Shown here one piece after another: positions 19,624 through 28,478 of a DNA stretch of 64,000 nt. Source of the stretch: Bacteroidales bacterium UBA3297. Its GTDB lineage: Bacteria; Bacteroidota; Bacteroidia; Bacteroidales; Paludibacteraceae. Numbering within the stretch: the first letter of the stretch is position 1; each line of letters opens with the position of its first letter. The stretch is taken from contig DETD01000017.1 in assembly GCA_002362105.1 (NCBI GenBank), positions 1 to 64,000 on the forward strand, in the 5' to 3' direction. The notes beneath the pieces were generated by a model. It did not search any database. It was given only the letters and a program-made list of their open reading frames with translations, and was not told the origin of the DNA. The position numbers and the translations under genes were made by a program.

Positions 19624-20076
19624 TTATTCGTCTTTTTTGTTTTCTAGGTCTTCTTCTTTTATACGTCCTAGCACAATGGCTACTGCCAGGCAGAAAAGGG
19701 TCAGGTAAAATGAAGAGTTGATTTTTGTGGTTAATCCTTCACTGTCGAAGTGGAACAGAAGCAGGCACAGCAACACGTTCGTGGTCCATGTATAGAGACG
19801 TATGGCGCTCCATTTCAAGAAATTCTCTTCTCGTTCTTCTTTGCTTTGTTCTTGCTCTATTACATTTTTTTCGTATAACCAGTAGAGTAAAGGTATGTTT
19901 CCTATTGTGAATACCATAAGGATGCTTTTATATTCGTAGGGAATTCCCTCTTCCGCAAAAAAATCTGATATTGGTGCGCATATAAAACATATGGTAGCTA
20001 CAATAAGCGATAAACTGATGAGCTTATGTGTTTTTTTCAGTCGGTTTACGCTTTCCTTAAATTGGTTTTCTTCCAT
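19624..20076 (-). CDS. small four-helix membrane protein, unknown
   Basis: A 150-residue hydrophobic protein with four probable transmembrane helices (about 20-37, 48-66, 92-108 and 118-136) separated by short charged loops, and a highly charged C-terminus. I recognise no family motif. It is the last gene of a minus-strand run, 17 bases after recR, and is followed by the shared terminator. No function can be assigned. Confidence 0.7.
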   Translation of the reverse strand: MEENQFKESVNRLKKTHKLISLSLIVATICFICAPISDFFAEEGIPYEYKSILMVFTIGNIPLLYWLYEKNVIEQEQSKEEREENFLKWSAIRLYTWTTNVLLCLLLFHFDSEGLTTKINSSFYLTLFCLAVAIVLGRIKEEDLENKKDE

Positions 20077-20093
20077 TTTTCCTATCTGTTTTT

Positions 20094-20705
20094 TTATTTT
20101 CCTGAAAAAGGTATGCGGTTCAGAATTGAACTGCCCAGTGTCACTTCGTCTGCATATTGCAGGCTGTCGCCCACCGCTACGCCACGAGCAAGTGTTGTTA
20201 TCTTTACATTTGTTTCGGCCAGTTTCCGGTAGATGTAGAAGCTGGTGGTGTCACCCTCAATAGTGGCGCTTAGCGCGAGTATGACTTCGTTAACGCCTCC
20301 ATCTTTCACCCGTTCAATCAGGCTTTCTATGGTAAGGTCGTTGGGACCAATGCCGTCCATAGGAGATATGATGCCACCCAGCACATGGTATAGCCCGTTG
20401 TACTGTTGGGTGTTTTCCACACTCATCACGTCCTGAATGTTTTCCACAACGCATAGTGTGTGCGCATCGCGTCGCTGGTTAGCGCAGATGGAGCAGGTTT
20501 CCGTATCGCTTATGTTGTGGCACACTTTGCAGTAGCCGATGTTGTTGCGTGCGCTGATGATGCTGTTGCCCAGTCGCTCTACGTCTGCCTTTGGCTGTTT
20601 CAGCAAATGCAGCATAATGCGTAATGCGCTCTTTTTGCCAATGCCCGGCATGCGCGATATTTGGTCAACGGCATCCTCTAATAGAGCCGAGGTTAGTCTT
20701 TCCAC
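20094..20705 (-). CDS. recR: recombination protein RecR
   Basis: RecR works with RecO (and RecF) to load RecA on single-stranded gaps. The 203 residues contain the N-terminal helix-hairpin-helix (MPGIGKKSALR, 19-29), a zinc finger with Cys59, Cys62, Cys71 and Cys74, and a Toprim domain with the acidic VVENIQD segment (about 82-88). Length and order are those of the family. It lies 6 bases downstream of the Q/N-rich protein gene and 17 bases upstream of the small membrane protein gene. Confidence 0.96.
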   Translation of the reverse strand: MERLTSALLEDAVDQISRMPGIGKKSALRIMLHLLKQPKADVERLGNSIISARNNIGYCKVCHNISDTETCSICANQRRDAHTLCVVENIQDVMSVENTQQYNGLYHVLGGIISPMDGIGPNDLTIESLIERVKDGGVNEVILALSATIEGDTTSFYIYRKLAETNVKITTLARGVAVGDSLQYADEVTLGSSILNRIPFSGK

Positions 20706-20711
20706 TGTTTC

Positions 20712-21512
20712 TTATTGGTTGAAGACGTTGCCGTCGTCTGTACGGTTGTTGTTGAAATTCTGGTTGTTGTTGTTTTCTGGACTTTGGTAGCGCCGCTGGC
20801 TGTTATTACCAGCATTGTTGTTGGCGCCGTTGTTCGCATTCTGCTGTTGCAGGCGTTCCAGTTGTTGTTGGGCTTTGTTCAGCTGTTCTTGCGCCTGTTG
20901 TAGCTGTCTGACGGCTTCGTCCATGGTAACAGTCTGCTGTTCGTTGTTGTTTCTGTTGACCGTGCCGATGGCATTGTTGCTGTTGTTCACCTGTGGAGGC
21001 ATAGCTCCGTTCAAATGGTATTTCTCCATATATTCCTTGAACGGAATATTGTTTACCGAAATAATGCTGTCTACGACGAACTCGCTGTAGCCGCGCCAAG
21101 GCAGGCTGTTGAGGTATTCGTTATAGTGCAGCTGCAACTGCTGGTTGGTCATCGTCTCCATAATTTTGAAGAGGCGGTCGTCGCTCACCGAGAAAATGAA
21201 CTCGTTGTTCTGTATGGTGCCAGTTGTGTTGCCGCTTTTAATGCCCTCTTGAATCAGGCGGCCTTCAAAGGTTTTGAACACATAGCCTTTGCGGGTGATG
21301 TAGTTCAGGTTGCCGGCCTTCACACCGTCTGCTATTACGTAATAGTAGCGGAAGTAGCAGAAAACCGCGCCTATAAGCAGAAGCACTATAAAAGTGAAAC
21401 AGCCCAGTTTAGCAAAAGAGAATCCTCCCTTTTTCTTTTCAGGTTTAACTTCAGTTTTCTTTGGTTCTTCTGGTTGTGCGTTTGACTCAATTTTTACTTG
21501 TTCTTCGCTCAT
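20712..21512 (-). CDS. membrane-anchored protein with Q/N-rich coiled-coil tail
   Basis: A 266-residue protein: a charged cytosolic N-terminus, one transmembrane helix at about 35-52, a periplasmic domain of about 110 residues (VKAGNLNYITRKGYVFKTFEGRL at its start), then a long Gln/Asn-rich coiled coil (about 190-225) and an Asn-rich disordered tail. Relatives in Bacteroides are often labelled 6-phosphogluconate dehydrogenase; there is no Rossmann fold or catalytic lysine here, so that name is wrong. The tail is low complexity and likely to vary between strains. It is encoded between the HsdR_N-like gene and recR on the minus strand, which says little about function. Confidence 0.75.
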   Translation of the reverse strand: MSEEQVKIESNAQPEEPKKTEVKPEKKKGGFSFAKLGCFTFIVLLLIGAVFCYFRYYYVIADGVKAGNLNYITRKGYVFKTFEGRLIQEGIKSGNTTGTIQNNEFIFSVSDDRLFKIMETMTNQQLQLHYNEYLNSLPWRGYSEFVVDSIISVNNIPFKEYMEKYHLNGAMPPQVNNSNNAIGTVNRNNNEQQTVTMDEAVRQLQQAQEQLNKAQQQLERLQQQNANNGANNNAGNNSQRRYQSPENNNNQNFNNNRTDDGNVFNQ

Positions 21513-21561
21513 ATTCCTAATTTTTTTGTTTGCTTAGTTGTTTATGCCACACTTCTTTTAT

Positions 21562-22008
21562 TTAGAAGAAGCATTCGGGTATCTCTTGCAGAAAGGTATA
21601 TTGGTTGTTTTCCCAGTTCACCTTGCAGCAGTAGTGGTTGAGCCCATTGCTCACCAGCAGGTAGTCGACGTGCAGTTTCATGTTGTAACTGGCAATCTGG
21701 TCGAAAGTCTTCTGCGTTATTTTCACGCTGGGAGCCTTGTATTCGGCTATCAGTTGCGGCTTGCCCTGGCGGTCGTGAATGACGGTGTCGAAGCGCTTGC
21801 TCATGCCGTTAAGTTCTACAACTCCCTCGTTCACTATTAGTTGGCTCGGATATTTTTTACAGCCAATCAGATATTTCACGACGTGTTGGCGCACCCATTC
21901 TTCTGGCGTCAGTCTTACGTACTTTTTGCGTTGTTCGTCAAGTATGTAGGTTTTGCCGTTTTCCTCTTTGGTCCGGAAAGGGTATTTTGGCAGATTCAGC
22001 GTGTCCAT
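21562..22008 (-). CDS. stand-alone HsdR N-terminal-like nuclease-fold protein
   Basis: A 148-residue protein corresponding to the N-terminal nuclease-fold domain of type I restriction subunit R (HSDR_N). The core runs RFDTVIHDRQGKPQLIAEYK: Asp and Glu followed by a lysine two residues on give the PD-(D/E)xK pattern. No helicase part, HsdM or HsdS gene is nearby, so this is not a restriction system. Such solitary proteins sit next to holA in many Bacteroidetes. The frame extends to a TTG at 22032, but a promoter -7 box overlaps that codon, so I start at the ATG at 22008 (MDTLNLPKYP). Confidence 0.8.
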   Translation of the reverse strand: MDTLNLPKYPFRTKEENGKTYILDEQRKKYVRLTPEEWVRQHVVKYLIGCKKYPSQLIVNEGVVELNGMSKRFDTVIHDRQGKPQLIAEYKAPSVKITQKTFDQIASYNMKLHVDYLLVSNGLNHYCCKVNWENNQYTFLQEIPECFF

Positions 22009-22029
22009 TTCTGTAAGTTTGGCGTTATG

Positions 22030-22037
22030 CAAATTTA
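22030..22037 (-). promoter_or_regulatory. -7 box on the minus strand for the HsdR_N-like gene
   Basis: CAAATTTA on the plus strand reads TAAATTTG on the minus strand, 21 bases before the ATG at 22008. It overlaps the upstream TTG, which decides the start of the gene. Confidence 0.5.
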
Positions 22038-22145
22038 CATATTTTTCCGCTAATAAGTCTTTCTGACCATTTAATTGTTAGCGGGTTGTACTGGTTCGTG
22101 TCGCCTCATTCCCGTTTCTGTCCCTTTTTGGCATTTCTTATTGCC

Positions 22146-22161
22146 TATTTTTGTATTTTTG
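22146..22161 (+). promoter_or_regulatory. two adjacent -7 boxes upstream of holA
   Basis: TATTTTTG occurs twice back to back (22146-22153 and 22154-22161). A TTTG at 22127-22130 lies 15 or 23 bases away, flanking the ideal spacing. The ATG of holA is 22 bases beyond. Confidence 0.45.
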
Positions 22162-22183
22162 TGTAGCAACTCTAATTCTGCGT

Positions 22184-23209
22184 ATGGCAAAAGAAACATC
22201 TGATTTCCGCACAATCCTTGCCGACTTGAAGGACGGCATCTACAAACCTGTCTATTTCCTGATGGGTGAGGAACCTTATTACATCGATGTCATCCGCGAT
22301 TATATTGAGCACAACATTCTAACGCCAGACCAGCAGGGCTTTAACGAAGAGGTGGTGTATGGGGCCGACACCAGTACGCTGTCGGTCATCAATATGGCCA
22401 AAGGCTATCCGATGGGGGCTCCCTATAGGGTGGTGGTGGTGAAGGAGGCGCAGAATTTGCGCGATCTCGATAACCTGGTTCATTACCTCGACCATCCGCA
22501 ACCGACTACCATTCTCTGCTTTGCCTATATGAAGAAAGCCGATGGACGGAAAAAGTATATTACCGACATCGAGAAAAAGGGAGGCGTGCTGTTCGAGTCG
22601 AAACCGTTGCGCGACAATATGGTTCCGACTTTTATCAGCAATTTTTTCAGTGAACGAAAACAAGATATTGAGCCGAAGGCGGTACAGCTGATGGCAGACA
22701 ACATTGGTGCCGATTTGCACCGCATTGTCAACGAGTCGAACAAACTGCTTATCTCTATACCGAAGGACACCAAAACTGTAACCTCTGAGATGGTCAGCCA
22801 GTACGTCGGTATCAGCAAGCAGTATAATGTGTTTGAATTCAAGGACGCCCTTCTCCGGCGCGATGTGTTGAAAGCGAACAAAATTGCAAAGTTTTTTGCG
22901 GCCAATCCGAAGCAGAACCCCATCATTCCGATGCTGTCGTTACTGTTCAACACGTTTTCCAACCTCATGGTCTATTATTATATTAAAGACAAGAGTGACG
23001 GCAACGTGGCCCGCGAACTTGGCATTTCGCCTTATGCGGCTCGTGACTATGCTCTGGCTGCACAAAACTACAATGGTTGGCAGACCATGCGCATTCTTTC
23101 CGAAATACGACGTGCCGATGCGGCTGCCAAAGGTATTGAAAATTCTTCGGCTTCCGAAGGCGAAATCCTTACGGAACTGGTTTTCCATATTCTCCACGAT
23201 AAAAAGTAA
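22184..23209 (+). CDS. holA: DNA polymerase III delta subunit HolA
   Basis: The delta subunit of the clamp loader, which opens the sliding clamp. The 341 residues from ATG 22184 begin MAKETSDFRTIL. KPVYFLMGEEPYYIDVI (about 19-35) is the characteristic start of the delta AAA+-like domain, which lacks a working Walker A. Domains II and III (about 150-341) contain the helical collar residues KQYNVFEFKDAL. The frame is open to 22151, but the extra 11 residues overlap the promoter boxes and are not family-like. It is divergent from the HsdR_N-like gene and followed by engB after 39 bases. Confidence 0.92.
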   Translation: MAKETSDFRTILADLKDGIYKPVYFLMGEEPYYIDVIRDYIEHNILTPDQQGFNEEVVYGADTSTLSVINMAKGYPMGAPYRVVVVKEAQNLRDLDNLVHYLDHPQPTTILCFAYMKKADGRKKYITDIEKKGGVLFESKPLRDNMVPTFISNFFSERKQDIEPKAVQLMADNIGADLHRIVNESNKLLISIPKDTKTVTSEMVSQYVGISKQYNVFEFKDALLRRDVLKANKIAKFFAANPKQNPIIPMLSLLFNTFSNLMVYYYIKDKSDGNVARELGISPYAARDYALAAQNYNGWQTMRILSEIRRADAAAKGIENSSASEGEILTELVFHILHDKK

Positions 23210-23218
23210 ATTATTTAT

Positions 23219-23226
23219 TAAATTTG
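23219..23226 (+). promoter_or_regulatory. -7 box (TAAATTTG) upstream of engB
   Basis: TAAATTTG lies 22 bases before the engB ATG. It suggests that engB and the genes after it can be transcribed independently of holA. Confidence 0.35.
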
Positions 23227-23248
23227 TAAATTAAAACAACTCTGATTT

Positions 23249-23845
23249 ATGGATATCAAGTCGGCCCTTTTTGTTAAGAGTAGCGCTACCGTAGGGCAGT
23301 GCCCCGCCTCAAATATGCCCGAATATGCGTTTATAGGGCGTTCTAACGTGGGTAAGTCTTCGCTTATTAACACGCTGGTTGGCAATAAGAAACTGGCTAT
23401 GACGTCCTCTAAACCGGGTAAAACGCTGCTTATTAACCATTTTATCGTCAACGACCAGTGGCATTTGGTCGATTTGCCTGGTTATGGCTTTGCTTCTGTT
23501 CCGAAAGAGGTCCGTGCCAAACTTGAACCGATGATCAAGGGCTACATCCTTCAACGTGAGCAGCTGACCAACCTCTTCCTTCTTATCGATTGCAGGCATG
23601 AACCGCAGCGGGTCGATTTGGAGTTTATGGAATTTTTGGGAGAGAATGGAGTGCCTTTCTCCATTGTCTTTACAAAAGCCGATAAATTGGGCCCTGTGCG
23701 CCTGAAAGAAAATATTGAGGCTTACAAGACCGTGTTGCTTGAACAGTGGGAAGAATTGCCTCCTATTTTTGTCACTTCTTCCGAAAGAAAAACGGGCCGT
23801 GAGGAAGTGCTCAACTATATTGAAAAAATTAATGCGTCGCTATAA
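23249..23845 (+). CDS. engB: ribosome biogenesis GTPase EngB (YihA/YsxC)
   Basis: An essential GTPase for assembly of the large ribosomal subunit. The 198 residues hold the complete G motifs: G1 GRSNVGKS (30-37), a G2 Thr after TSSKPGKT, G3 DLPGYG (about 75-80) and G4 TKAD (about 142-145), with G5 TSSE near 173. Size and order match YsxC. Its stop overlaps the ATG of the acyltransferase gene by one base (TAATG), so the two are translationally linked. Confidence 0.95.
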   Translation: MDIKSALFVKSSATVGQCPASNMPEYAFIGRSNVGKSSLINTLVGNKKLAMTSSKPGKTLLINHFIVNDQWHLVDLPGYGFASVPKEVRAKLEPMIKGYILQREQLTNLFLLIDCRHEPQRVDLEFMEFLGENGVPFSIVFTKADKLGPVRLKENIEAYKTVLLEQWEELPPIFVTSSERKTGREEVLNYIEKINASL

Positions 23846-24792
23846 TGAAAGATTTTGCCGATAGAATAGCTTATTTCTTTTTCTACCTGTTCGTTCAACT
23901 GGTTTCTTTGCTGCCGTTCCGCATGCTGTACTGGTTGTCCGATGTCTTTTATTTCCTCTGCTACTATGTGGTTCGCTACCGTCGTAAGGTGGTTTATTCC
24001 AACTTGAAATCGGCGTTCCCCGAAAAGTCGGAAGAAGAGCGCAAGCAGATTGAAAAGGAATCTTATCACTGGTTTTGCGATATTATCCTCGAAAGTGTGA
24101 AGGCTTTCCGTATGTCTGTTGAAGACTTGAACGAACGTGTGAAGTACGAAGATATGGATATTATGCACCAGCATATCAACAACGGCAAGTCTGTTTATAT
24201 GGATATGGCCCACACCGGACCTTGGGAATGGGTCCCTAATATCTATTTGGAGTATTTCAAAGATATTGCCGGTGCTGAATTGTACAGGCACGTTAAAAAC
24301 AAATACATCGACGAGTTCCTACTAAAGGGACGCAAGCGTTTCAAGACGCTGGTTATACCGAAGGACAAAGCGCTGTTCCCGTTGGCCCGATTGAATCGCG
24401 ATGGCAAAATTTTTGCGATTGGTCTGTTGGCTGACCAAACGCCTTCTAGGGGCAACCTGCATTTTTGGACCGATTTCCTGAATCACGATACGGCTTTCTT
24501 GCAGGGACCTGAACGACTTGCGAAGATGACAAAGTCGGCTGTGGTCTATTTGGACTTCCGCCGTGAAAAACGAGGTTATTATATCTGCCGTTTTATTGAT
24601 ATCTGTGCCGATGCTTCTTTGGAGCCCGATGGCGAGGTGACAAAACGCTATGCTAATCTGTTGGAACAGTCTATACGCCGTGCTCCGGCTATTTGGTTCT
24701 GGACCCACCGTCGTTGGAAGTACGACCACCAGCAGATTATTAGGGAAGATGCCGCTAGGGAGGCGGCTAAGCAGGAAAAAACGAAAGTATGA
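23845..24792 (+). CDS. lipid A biosynthesis acyltransferase, LpxL/HtrB family
   Basis: A 315-residue inner-membrane acyltransferase that would add a secondary acyl chain to lipid A. An N-terminal hydrophobic segment (about 9-28) anchors it, and the catalytic HX4E motif is His123 to Glu128 in HTGPWEW. The following QTPSRGN (about 198-204) and the C-terminal WFWTHRRWK motif are typical of the LpxL/LpxM group. It overlaps engB by one base and the glycosyltransferase by four, suggesting lipopolysaccharide-related function for this stretch. Confidence 0.9.
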   Translation: MKDFADRIAYFFFYLFVQLVSLLPFRMLYWLSDVFYFLCYYVVRYRRKVVYSNLKSAFPEKSEEERKQIEKESYHWFCDIILESVKAFRMSVEDLNERVKYEDMDIMHQHINNGKSVYMDMAHTGPWEWVPNIYLEYFKDIAGAELYRHVKNKYIDEFLLKGRKRFKTLVIPKDKALFPLARLNRDGKIFAIGLLADQTPSRGNLHFWTDFLNHDTAFLQGPERLAKMTKSAVVYLDFRREKRGYYICRFIDICADASLEPDGEVTKRYANLLEQSIRRAPAIWFWTHRRWKYDHQQIIREDAAREAAKQEKTKV

Positions 24793-25799
24793 AGACTGCC
24801 GTTGTTATTTTGAACTGGAATGGCCGGAAGTTCCTCGAAGACTTCCTCCCTTCAGTTTGCCGTGATTCTGTTTCAGACGATTCCGAGGTTGTTGTGGCCG
24901 ATAACGGCTCGACCGACGATTCGCTGGCTTTCCTTTCGTCTAACTATCCGCAGGTGAAGCAACTGCCGTTCGATAAGAACTACGGGTTTGCCGAGGGGTA
25001 CAACAAGGCTTTGGCTATGGTAGATGCCGACTACGTCCTTTTGCTGAATTCAGACGTGGAGACAACTCCGGGCTATCTACAGGCAATGACCGACTATCTC
25101 GATGCCCATCCCGATGTTGCGGGGTGCCAGCCCAAGGTGCGTTCGTTCCATAACCGCCAGTTTTTTGAACATGCGGGGGCTTCGGGGGGCTTTATCGATA
25201 AGTGGGCCTATCCGTTCTGCCGTGGACGTATTTTTGGCGAAGTGGAACAAGATAACGGACAGTACGACACCGTTACCGATGTCTTTTGGGCAACAGGTGC
25301 GGCTTTGATGGTCCGACGTGAAGTCTTTCTCAATAATGGCGGTCTCGATCCGGCTTTCTTCGCACACCAGGAGGAGATTGACCTTTGCTGGCGTTTGCGT
25401 GCGCGCGGGTTCCGCTTGGCTTGTGTGCCGCAGAGTGTGGTTTACCATGTTGGTGGTGGAACTTTGGCTGTGAACAATCCGCGCAAGACATTCCTCAATT
25501 TTCGGAACAATCTGCTTATGGTCTACAAAAACGAGCCACATTTGTTGAAGGTGATGCTGGTTCGTGTCTTTATGGACTATTTGGCGGCGTTTGTTTTTCT
25601 TGCAAAGCTCGATTGGCCGAATTTTCAGGCGGTTGTCAAGGCTCGCTGGCAGTTTTGGCAGATGCGTCCGTCTATGCGTGATGCACGTAGGCAGAACCTG
25701 CGTCTTGCCAAGTCTGGCACAGTCCCAGAAGTTTATCCGCACAGTTTGGTCTGGCAGTCGTATGTGCACGGAATGAAGAAGTTTGTTGATTGGAGATAG
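24789..25799 (+). CDS. family 2 glycosyltransferase
   Basis: A 336-residue GT2 enzyme of the rhamnosyltransferase-like type. The GT-A fold starts VVILNWNGRKFL, with ADNGSTDDS (about 36-44) for the nucleotide and LLNSDVETT (about 78-86) holding the DxD-type metal site. A WATGAALMVRR segment, HQEEIDLCWRLRARG and FRNNLLM are characteristic of the group. The C-terminal 80 residues are basic and partly hydrophobic (about 250-275), consistent with peripheral membrane attachment. It overlaps the lipid A acyltransferase gene by 4 bases, so a lipopolysaccharide or glycolipid acceptor is likely; the exact sugar is unknown. Confidence 0.9.
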   Translation: MKTAVVILNWNGRKFLEDFLPSVCRDSVSDDSEVVVADNGSTDDSLAFLSSNYPQVKQLPFDKNYGFAEGYNKALAMVDADYVLLLNSDVETTPGYLQAMTDYLDAHPDVAGCQPKVRSFHNRQFFEHAGASGGFIDKWAYPFCRGRIFGEVEQDNGQYDTVTDVFWATGAALMVRREVFLNNGGLDPAFFAHQEEIDLCWRLRARGFRLACVPQSVVYHVGGGTLAVNNPRKTFLNFRNNLLMVYKNEPHLLKVMLVRVFMDYLAAFVFLAKLDWPNFQAVVKARWQFWQMRPSMRDARRQNLRLAKSGTVPEVYPHSLVWQSYVHGMKKFVDWR

Positions 25800-25837
25800 G
25801 GGCATTCTTCCCCCTTCCTCCTTAAAATAGTTTGTTT

Positions 25838-26596
25838 ATGCGAAAATTTATCACATTATTGGCAGTTGCCATATGCTCTGTTGTTGGTGCTTCTGCCCAG
25901 TGTTCAACAGAAAACAAAGTGGTTCCTGCCGAAGGCGAAACCCTCAAATATGGTGCGTATTTCAACTGGGGCGCTATATGGGTGAAGGGTGGTGAGGCTA
26001 TTTTTAAAGCCGAACATGTGGGTAACTATCTGCATTTTGCGGTGAGTGCCTACTCTATGCCGAAATGGCGTTGGATCTACGACCTTAACACTTCTATTGA
26101 TGCTTACATGAACCGGACCAACATGAAGCCTGTTTCTTATGCGTCGAATACGTTTGAAGACAAAAGGGTGAAGCACGAGAAAATATCTTTTTTGAACGGT
26201 AAGTTGAAATACCAGACTTGGAACGATTCTCTCCAGAATATGTATACCGTGGAAGTCGACCATCCCGACTGCTCTTACGATTTGTTGAATGCCGTTTACG
26301 CTGCTCGAAATGTCGATTATTCAAAATTTAAAATAGGTGAGAAAATTCCATTCAATGTGTTCTTCACTGAAAAAATGAGCTCGATTATGGGTGAGGTGCT
26401 TGGCAAAGAGACGATAAAGGTACGCTCTGGTAAGTCGTATAACTGCTTGAAGTGTAAGTCGAACTCAGTTGCTAACTCTATTTTCGACCCTAAACATCCC
26501 GTTTATGTTTGGATTACCGACGACGACCGCCACATTCCGGTGATGGTCGACTGTAAAATAAAACTGGGCTCTATTAAAGTATACTTGGAAGAATAA
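25838..26596 (+). CDS. exported DUF3108 protein
   Basis: A 252-residue periplasmic protein with a clear signal peptide (MRKFITLLAVAICSVVGASA, cleavage before QC). The mature part begins CSTENKVVPAEGETLKYG and contains the YGAYFNWGAIWVKGGEA segment characteristic of DUF3108, with a beta-rich body ending DRHIPVMVDCKIKLGSIKVYL. Several cysteines (mature residue 2 and a CLKC near 208) could form disulfides. Function is unknown. I prefer ATG 25838 to the TTG at 25832. Confidence 0.85.
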   Translation: MRKFITLLAVAICSVVGASAQCSTENKVVPAEGETLKYGAYFNWGAIWVKGGEAIFKAEHVGNYLHFAVSAYSMPKWRWIYDLNTSIDAYMNRTNMKPVSYASNTFEDKRVKHEKISFLNGKLKYQTWNDSLQNMYTVEVDHPDCSYDLLNAVYAARNVDYSKFKIGEKIPFNVFFTEKMSSIMGEVLGKETIKVRSGKSYNCLKCKSNSVANSIFDPKHPVYVWITDDDRHIPVMVDCKIKLGSIKVYLEE

Positions 26597-26656
26597 ACTT
26601 ATCCTCCTTTTGTTTTAACATATTAAAACTTATTTGCAGACAAAAAACTATACACA

Positions 26657-28180
26657 ATGTCTCATCCCAAAGGTTTATATCTCCTGTTCATGACGGAAAT
26701 GTGGGAACGTTTTTCCTACTATGGCATGCGCGCACTCTTTATTTTGTTTTTGGTAAAGGCAGTCCTTTTCACAAAAGCCGATGCTTCCATACTTTATGGC
26801 AGTTTTACGGGTATGGTCTACCTGATGCCGCTGCTCGGAGGTTACATTTCCGACCGTTATTGGGGAAACCGGCGCTCAGTAGTGGTGGGTGGCGTGCTTA
26901 TGGCGTTAGGCCATTTCCTGCTTTTCGTCAGCGCGTCATATCTTGGTACACCAAATTGTTTGCACTTCCTTTATGCTGGCCTATTCTTCCTTTGTCTGGG
27001 AAACGGGTTCTTTAAACCCAACATTTCAACAATGGTTGGCCAACTGTATCCGGAAAAAGACCCCCGCATCGATTCTGCGTATACCATCTTCTATATGGGT
27101 ATCAATTTGGGAGCGTTCTTCTCACCTTTGGTTTGTGGATATTTGGGCGATACGAATAATCCCGAAGACTTCCGCTGGGGCTTCTTGGCCGCCTGCATTG
27201 GTATGTTGGTGGGCGTCGTCTTGTTCCTTTCGTTCCGTAGTAAGTACCTGGTGGCAGACGACGGGTCGCCTATCGGAATGAAACCTATGCGAACAAGGAC
27301 TGAAGATCCGTCAGCTGGTAAGGCCGGCTTGAATAATGGTGCTCTGACGAAACAAATTGCGCTGTTTGCGGGTTTTGTGGCCTTGTTCTGCCTTTTCCAC
27401 TTTCCGCTGGAACAAGACAGAATAGGTTCTTTAATCTTCTCTGCCTGCATTGTCATTCCTGTTTTCGTGATTACCGATCCGTCGCTTACGTCTGTTGAGC
27501 GTCGTCGTATTTTGGTTATTTACATCCTTGCGTTCTTTGTCATCTTCTTCTGGGCGGCATACGAACAGGCAGGAGCCTCTATTTCGCTGTTCACCGAAGA
27601 AGTGGTCGACCGTCACGTGGCCGGTAGTGAAGTGCCAACTAGCTTTTTTCAGTCGCTTAATCCGGTCTTTATAGTGCTGTTTGCCCCCATGATGTCATTC
27701 CTGTGGACCAAACTAGAGTCAAAGCATATCCATATCTCTATTTGCCAGAAGCAGGCATTAGGAATCTTGTTGTTGTCGGTTAGCTTTGCAATACTGGCCT
27801 ACGCAACCTTGAATGTAGGTGTAGAAGGGGTCAGCCTGTTATGGGTGGTATTTTTCTACTATGTCTATACGGTGGGCGAGTTGTGCCTGTCTCCAATAGG
27901 CTTGTCGATGGTGACAAAATTATCTCCCGCTCGTTTCGTGTCTTTGCTGATGGGCGTATGGCTGATGAGCTCAGCTGCGGCTCAAAAATTGTGTGGGTCA
28001 CTTTCCGCACTTTATCCGTCTCGCGATTCGCAAACCGGCCTTATAGTTGAAACCGATTTCTTCAACTACCATATAGCCAACGTTCACGACTATTTTATAC
28101 TCTTCGTAGCCTTCACATTTGTGGCTTCAATCGTCTTATTCGCACTTTGTGGAAAATTGAATAAGATGATGGAGGAATGA
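26657..28180 (+). CDS. proton-dependent oligopeptide transporter, POT/PTR2 family
   Basis: A 507-residue inner-membrane MFS transporter that imports di- and tripeptides with protons. The N-terminal signature TEMWERFSYYGMRALF carries the ExxERFxYY motif that couples protons in this family, and the second signature (FYMGINLGAFFSPLVCGYLG, near 149-168) is present. About 13-14 hydrophobic helices can be counted, as expected for POT transporters with two extra helices. Peptide uptake fits an organism that grows on protein, but that is inference. It has its own transcription start region after DUF3108. Confidence 0.93.
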   Translation: MSHPKGLYLLFMTEMWERFSYYGMRALFILFLVKAVLFTKADASILYGSFTGMVYLMPLLGGYISDRYWGNRRSVVVGGVLMALGHFLLFVSASYLGTPNCLHFLYAGLFFLCLGNGFFKPNISTMVGQLYPEKDPRIDSAYTIFYMGINLGAFFSPLVCGYLGDTNNPEDFRWGFLAACIGMLVGVVLFLSFRSKYLVADDGSPIGMKPMRTRTEDPSAGKAGLNNGALTKQIALFAGFVALFCLFHFPLEQDRIGSLIFSACIVIPVFVITDPSLTSVERRRILVIYILAFFVIFFWAAYEQAGASISLFTEEVVDRHVAGSEVPTSFFQSLNPVFIVLFAPMMSFLWTKLESKHIHISICQKQALGILLLSVSFAILAYATLNVGVEGVSLLWVVFFYYVYTVGELCLSPIGLSMVTKLSPARFVSLLMGVWLMSSAAAQKLCGSLSALYPSRDSQTGLIVETDFFNYHIANVHDYFILFVAFTFVASIVLFALCGKLNKMMEE

Positions 28181-28203
28181 TGCGTAAATGCTCTGTAGTA
28201 TTT

Positions 28204-28242
28204 GAACTTTTGTGTTCTGCAACATGTTTTTCACAAATGTTC
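28204..28242. repeat. imperfect inverted repeat after the peptide transporter
   Basis: Eleven-base arms GAACTTTTGTG (28204-28214) and CACAAATGTTC (28232-28242) pair with one mismatch around a 17-base loop. It could be a weak terminator or an operator for the gene at 28479; the rest of the 300-base gap to 28478 shows no gene or clear promoter. Confidence 0.35.
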
Positions 28243-28478
28243 GATTTTATTGTGCATTTTTCGGCGCTTGTTAATAAATTTTCTGCTGTCAGGTTTTGAA
28301 TTTTGCCCAAGTTTTTCAATATTTGCAATGCTTTACTTAGGTAAGGTGTTTATAGTATATTTTATTCAATATAAGATTAGTAATAGGGCATTGTTAATTT
28401 GTTCGATATCCGAACCATAAACAAAAATCGTGTCGCTAACTTATTGAATTTTATTGTTAGTGCAAACTACTTGAAAAA

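Noticed and set aside
21562..22008. Type I restriction-modification system
   Set aside because: Only an HsdR N-terminal-like domain is present; no helicase part, HsdM or HsdS gene nearby.
28202..28420. 72-codon frame in the gap after the peptide transporter
   Set aside because: Cys- and Phe-rich translation, poor codon use and overlap with an inverted repeat; no sign of a real gene.
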